Assembly (NCBI GenBank): GCA_030609605.1
Contig: JAUWBY010000023.1
Coordinates: 1-16,423 of the forward strand
Origin: Candidatus Eiseniibacteriota bacterium
GTDB lineage: Bacteria > Joyebacterota > Joyebacteria > Joyebacterales > Joyebacteraceae
Direction of reading: 5' to 3'
DNA length: 16,423 nt
Shown: positions 13,626 through 16,423 of the stretch, piece by piece
Numbering within the stretch: the stretch's first letter is position 1
Layout of the letters: each line of letters starts with the position of its first letter
The notes under the pieces: model-generated
Told to the model about the DNA's origin: nothing
The model's database searches: none
What the model saw: the letters and a program-made list of their open reading frames with translations, nothing else
Made by a program: the position numbers and the translations under genes

Positions 13626-15740
13626 TTGGCCCAACTAGAACACATCGAAGCCATCGAGAAGCGCCTCTGGGGCGCAGCGGACACCCTCCGCGCCAACTCC
13701 AACTACGCCAGCAATGAGTACTTCCTCCCCGTTATGGGGCTGGTGTTTCTCCGACACGCCTACAGTCGCTACTTGGCGGTGAAGGACAAGATTGAGGCTA
13801 ACCTGCCGACTCGCGGAGGCAAGACGCGCTCTCTCACCAAGGAGGACTTCTCTCAGCAGAGTGCCATCTTCTTGCAGCCAAGGGCGCAGTTCGACTATCT
13901 CGTGGCTCTGCCCGACAGCGAGGACCGCGCCAAAGCGCTTGTTGAGGCGATGGAATCGATCGAAAGGGACTATCAGAACCTTCAGGGTGTTCTACCCAAG
14001 AGCGAGTACCAAGATCTGGACAATGATGTCATTGGCCAGCTCCTGCGCACGCTCAACCCCGATGAGCTGAAGAAGGTTTCTGGCGACGTCTTCGGTCGCA
14101 TCTACGAGTACTTTCTCACCCAGTTCGCCGACCAGAAGGCCCATGACGCCGGCGAGTTCTTCACGCCGGTCTCGCTGGTCTCGCTCATCGCCCACGTGCT
14201 CGACCCGGAGGGCGGCACGGTGCTGGACCCGGCATGCGGCTCTGGGGGCATGTTCGTGCAGAGCGCTCGCATTGTTGAGGAGCACGGCCAGAGCCCCACT
14301 GAGCGGCTCACCTTCCGTGGTCTGGAGAAGAACGCCACCACTATTCGCCTGGCCAAGATGAACCTGGCAGTCCATGGCCTCGAAGGCGACATCCAGAAGG
14401 CGATCACCTACTATGAAGACCCTCACGAACTGCTCGGCAAGGCCGACTTCGTGATGGCGAATCCCCCGTTCAATGTCGACGAGATCGACGCGGACAAGGT
14501 CAAGACCGACCCGCGTCTGCCCTTCGGCCTGCCCGGCGTCAACAAGAAGGACAAGGTCTCAAACGGCAACTACGTCTGGATCAGTTACTTCTACAGCTAC
14601 CTGAACGAACGGGGGCGTGCCGGCTTCGTCATGTCATCGCAGGCTTCAAGCGCCGGGGGCGGCGAAGCCAAGGTGCGCCAGAAGCTGGTGGAGACCGGTG
14701 ACGTAGATGTGATGGTCGCCATCCGTTCGAACTTTTTCTACACCCGAACCGTGCCCTGCGAGTTGTGGTTCCTCAACCGCGACAAGCCCGAAGCTCACCG
14801 CGACAGGGTGCTGATGATCGACGCACGCAACGTCTACCGCAAGGTTACCCGCAAGATATGCGACTTCAGCCCCGAGCAGCAGCAGAACCTGCTGGCTATG
14901 GTGTGGCTCTACCGCGGCCAGACCGAGAAGTATCTCGACCTCATCTCGGGCTACTGCCGCCACACCATTGAAGAAGGCGCAGGCTGTTTCAGCAGCGAGG
15001 ACAAAAGCGGCGAGAGCATCCAGCCTCTGCCGGACTTCGTCGCAGCGTTTGATGCCCTTAACGATATCATACAACCTTTCTTGGACACGCTGGCTGACGA
15101 CGCACTTCACGCTGAGGTGCAGAAGGAACTGACCGAGGCGCTGCCTGCTTTCTATGCAGACGTCAAGGCATTCCAGCATGCCATCGCCGAACACGAAGCG
15201 GCGTGGAAACAGCAGAAGACTACCAACGGCGATCTCAAACAGGCGGTCAATCGACTTACTTCGCTGGCTGAATCGAGCCGTGACCTTATCAGACAGACGG
15301 ATCTGCTCTACAAGCTTGCCTCGCGCCTCATTGAGACCTGCGAGAAGGAATGCGATGCCAAGCAGAGCGATGCCTGGGTGGGCAGGGACGTTATCCGTGC
15401 CCGCAAGGCTGCCGACGAAGCCCGCCGGCTTGCAGTCGAACAGCTCAAGCAGGTGCGCTACTTTTGGCGGCAGGCGCACTGGCTCACTGAGCGTTTCCCG
15501 GAGGCAGAGCTGTGTGACGTTGAGGGGCTGGTCAGGCTGGTGGACCGCGCCGAGATCGAGGCAAACGACTGGAGCCTGACGCCAGGGCGCTACGTCGGCG
15601 TCGCCCCTGAGGAAGTGGACGAGGATTTCGACTTTGAGGAGACCCTGCGCGATATTCATGTGGAGCTGGAAGACCTCAATAACGAGGCGGTGAAACTGGC
15701 TGCAACAATCAAGACAAACTTCGAGGAGTTGGGAATATGA
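13626..15740 (+). CDS. hsdM: Type I restriction-modification methyltransferase subunit HsdM, long form
   Basis: HsdM methylates adenine N6 at the site recognised by HsdS and forms the core of a type I RM complex. The protein has 704 residues. The N-terminal helical HsdM_N domain (about 1-150) includes LWGAADTLRANSN and FLPVMGLVFLR. The catalytic domain has GEFFTP (from 176), motif I DPACGSGG (from D201) and motif IV NPPF (from N279). A helical, probably coiled-coil region (about 430-640) comes before the conserved tail (NDWSLTPGRYVGVAPEE, then a helix). Common HsdM proteins have about 500 residues; this is the long subclass. The start is TTG 13626, with GGAG 6 nt upstream. The gene begins 28 nt after attC-like site 2. 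It is the only gene here ending in TGA, which with the context suggests horizontal acquisition. It overlaps the next gene by ATGA. HsdS and HsdR are not in view. Confidence 0.93.
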   Translation: MAQLEHIEAIEKRLWGAADTLRANSNYASNEYFLPVMGLVFLRHAYSRYLAVKDKIEANLPTRGGKTRSLTKEDFSQQSAIFLQPRAQFDYLVALPDSEDRAKALVEAMESIERDYQNLQGVLPKSEYQDLDNDVIGQLLRTLNPDELKKVSGDVFGRIYEYFLTQFADQKAHDAGEFFTPVSLVSLIAHVLDPEGGTVLDPACGSGGMFVQSARIVEEHGQSPTERLTFRGLEKNATTIRLAKMNLAVHGLEGDIQKAITYYEDPHELLGKADFVMANPPFNVDEIDADKVKTDPRLPFGLPGVNKKDKVSNGNYVWISYFYSYLNERGRAGFVMSSQASSAGGGEAKVRQKLVETGDVDVMVAIRSNFFYTRTVPCELWFLNRDKPEAHRDRVLMIDARNVYRKVTRKICDFSPEQQQNLLAMVWLYRGQTEKYLDLISGYCRHTIEEGAGCFSSEDKSGESIQPLPDFVAAFDALNDIIQPFLDTLADDALHAEVQKELTEALPAFYADVKAFQHAIAEHEAAWKQQKTTNGDLKQAVNRLTSLAESSRDLIRQTDLLYKLASRLIETCEKECDAKQSDAWVGRDVIRARKAADEARRLAVEQLKQVRYFWRQAHWLTERFPEAELCDVEGLVRLVDRAEIEANDWSLTPGRYVGVAPEEVDEDFDFEETLRDIHVELEDLNNEAVKLAATIKTNFEELGI

Positions 15741-16423
15741 CCAAACTCTCGAAGCGGCTACCTGACGATTACGCTGTGCTTCTGGCGGAAGTGAAGGAGC
15801 GCGTTCGGTCAGCCCAATACGAAGCCCTCAAAGCGGTTAACAAGGAACTAGTAGCGCTTTACTGGGACATCGGCAAGCTGATTGCCGTCCGGCAGACCAA
15901 CGCTGATCATGGGGCCGCCATCGCCGAGCAACTTGCCGCAGACCTGCGTCAGGAGTTCCCCGGCGTCAGCGGCTATTCCCGCAGAAATGTCTTCTACATG
16001 CGGGAATTCTACCTTGCGTACTGCGACCTGCCAAAAGTGCAACCACTGGTTGCACAAATCGGCTGGACCCATAACCTGATCATCCTCCAGCGCTGCAAAG
16101 ACCCTCTGGAACGCCAGTTCTACATCCGCATGACCCGGAAATTCGGCTGGTCCAAGAACGTGCTGATCCATCAGATCGAGAACCAGAGTTACGAGAAGTC
16201 TCTGCTTGGCCAGACCAACTTCGATAAGGCGCTGACACCCAGCCAGCGTGTACATGCGAAGCTTGCCGTGAAAGATGAATACACCTTCGACTTTCTTGAA
16301 ATGGGCGAAGAGCATTCCGAACGCGAGCTGGAGCGTGCCCTCATCGCACGAATTGAGAACTTTCTTCGCGCTATGGGCGGGTTGTTTGCGTTTGTCGGCA
16401 GCCAGTTCCGTCTTGCCGTGGAT
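15737..16423 (+). CDS. YhcG-like DUF1016 / PD-(D/E)XK nuclease-family protein (3' partial)
   Basis: The frame starts at the ATG inside the ATGA overlap with hsdM and stays open for 229 codons to the window end. It matches the YhcG family N-terminal (DUF1016_N) domain: LYWDIGKLI, GYSRRNVFYMREFY, the VQPLVAQIGWTHN segment, FYIRMTRKFGWSKNVL, YEKSLLGQTNFD, then ERALIARIENFLRAMGGLFAFVGSQFRLAVD. That last stretch leads into the PD-(D/E)XK nuclease fold, whose catalytic residues lie beyond the edge. YhcG-type proteins are often found inside type I RM loci, between or beside hsdM and hsdS. Their role there is not settled; a nuclease or complex-associated defence function is inferred. Co-translation with HsdM is strongly suggested by the overlap. 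Confidence 0.9.
   Translation, partial: MTKLSKRLPDDYAVLLAEVKERVRSAQYEALKAVNKELVALYWDIGKLIAVRQTNADHGAAIAEQLAADLRQEFPGVSGYSRRNVFYMREFYLAYCDLPKVQPLVAQIGWTHNLIILQRCKDPLERQFYIRMTRKFGWSKNVLIHQIENQSYEKSLLGQTNFDKALTPSQRVHAKLAVKDEYTFDFLEMGEEHSERELERALIARIENFLRAMGGLFAFVGSQFRLAVD

Noticed and set aside
14646..15659. 337-codon open frame on the minus strand inside hsdM
   Set aside because: It is antisense to conserved HsdM motifs and C-terminal helices and has no independent support.
1..16423. CRISPR arrays, tRNA or rRNA genes, IS transposases and an integron integrase
   Set aside because: I looked for regular short repeats, tRNA-like cloverleaf ends, rRNA motifs, transposase DDE motifs and tyrosine-recombinase motifs and saw none in the window.

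Overview
The window is high-GC bacterial DNA with tightly packed genes, all on the + strand. The best clue to the host is the large secreted protein at 1931-4810. It ends in a 'QNMPNPFNP' plus FlgD/type-A sorting-like C-terminal domain and begins with a lamin-tail domain (LTD). Both are typical of the FCB superphylum and its high-GC uncultivated lineages (Eisenbacteria/Krumholzibacteriota/Latescibacterota-like). That placement is an inference, not a sequence match. TTG start codons are frequent (anmK, the Ca2+/Na+ exchanger and hsdM), and ten of the eleven genes whose end is visible stop with TAG.

Layout. (1) 1-5786 encodes cell-envelope or extracellular proteins: the 3' part of a UshA-like 5'-nucleotidase, a 959-residue LTD/repeat/OB-like/sorting-domain protein with its own strong promoter and long leader, a rho-independent terminator, and a small second LTD protein whose start region appears broken by a single-base lesion. 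(2) 5812-11833 opens with a terminator and then a near-consensus sigma70 promoter. It continues with a CaCA-type cation exchanger, a multi-pass membrane protein of unknown function, and murQ-anmK-nagZ, which together encode the route from GlcNAc-anhydroMurNAc to GlcNAc-6-phosphate in peptidoglycan recycling. The genes are spaced like one operon. (3) 11834-12348 holds a promoter, a possibly structured leader and a gene for a 106-residue, extremely basic protein that I do not recognise. (4) 12379-13597 looks like an integron gene cassette: a DUF4238 gene between two related attC-like sites, with no integrase in view. (5) 13626-16423 is the start of a type I restriction-modification locus: a long HsdM and, overlapping it by ATGA, a YhcG-type (DUF1016) PD-(D/E)XK protein that runs off the window.

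How the parts fit. The first two thirds look like resident housekeeping and envelope genes. The last quarter is accessory: a mobile cassette next to a defence locus. The most interesting observations are the attC-flanked DUF4238 cassette directly before an RM locus, the near-exclusive TAG stop usage, the broken start of the second LTD gene, and the unknown basic protein beside the first attC-like site.
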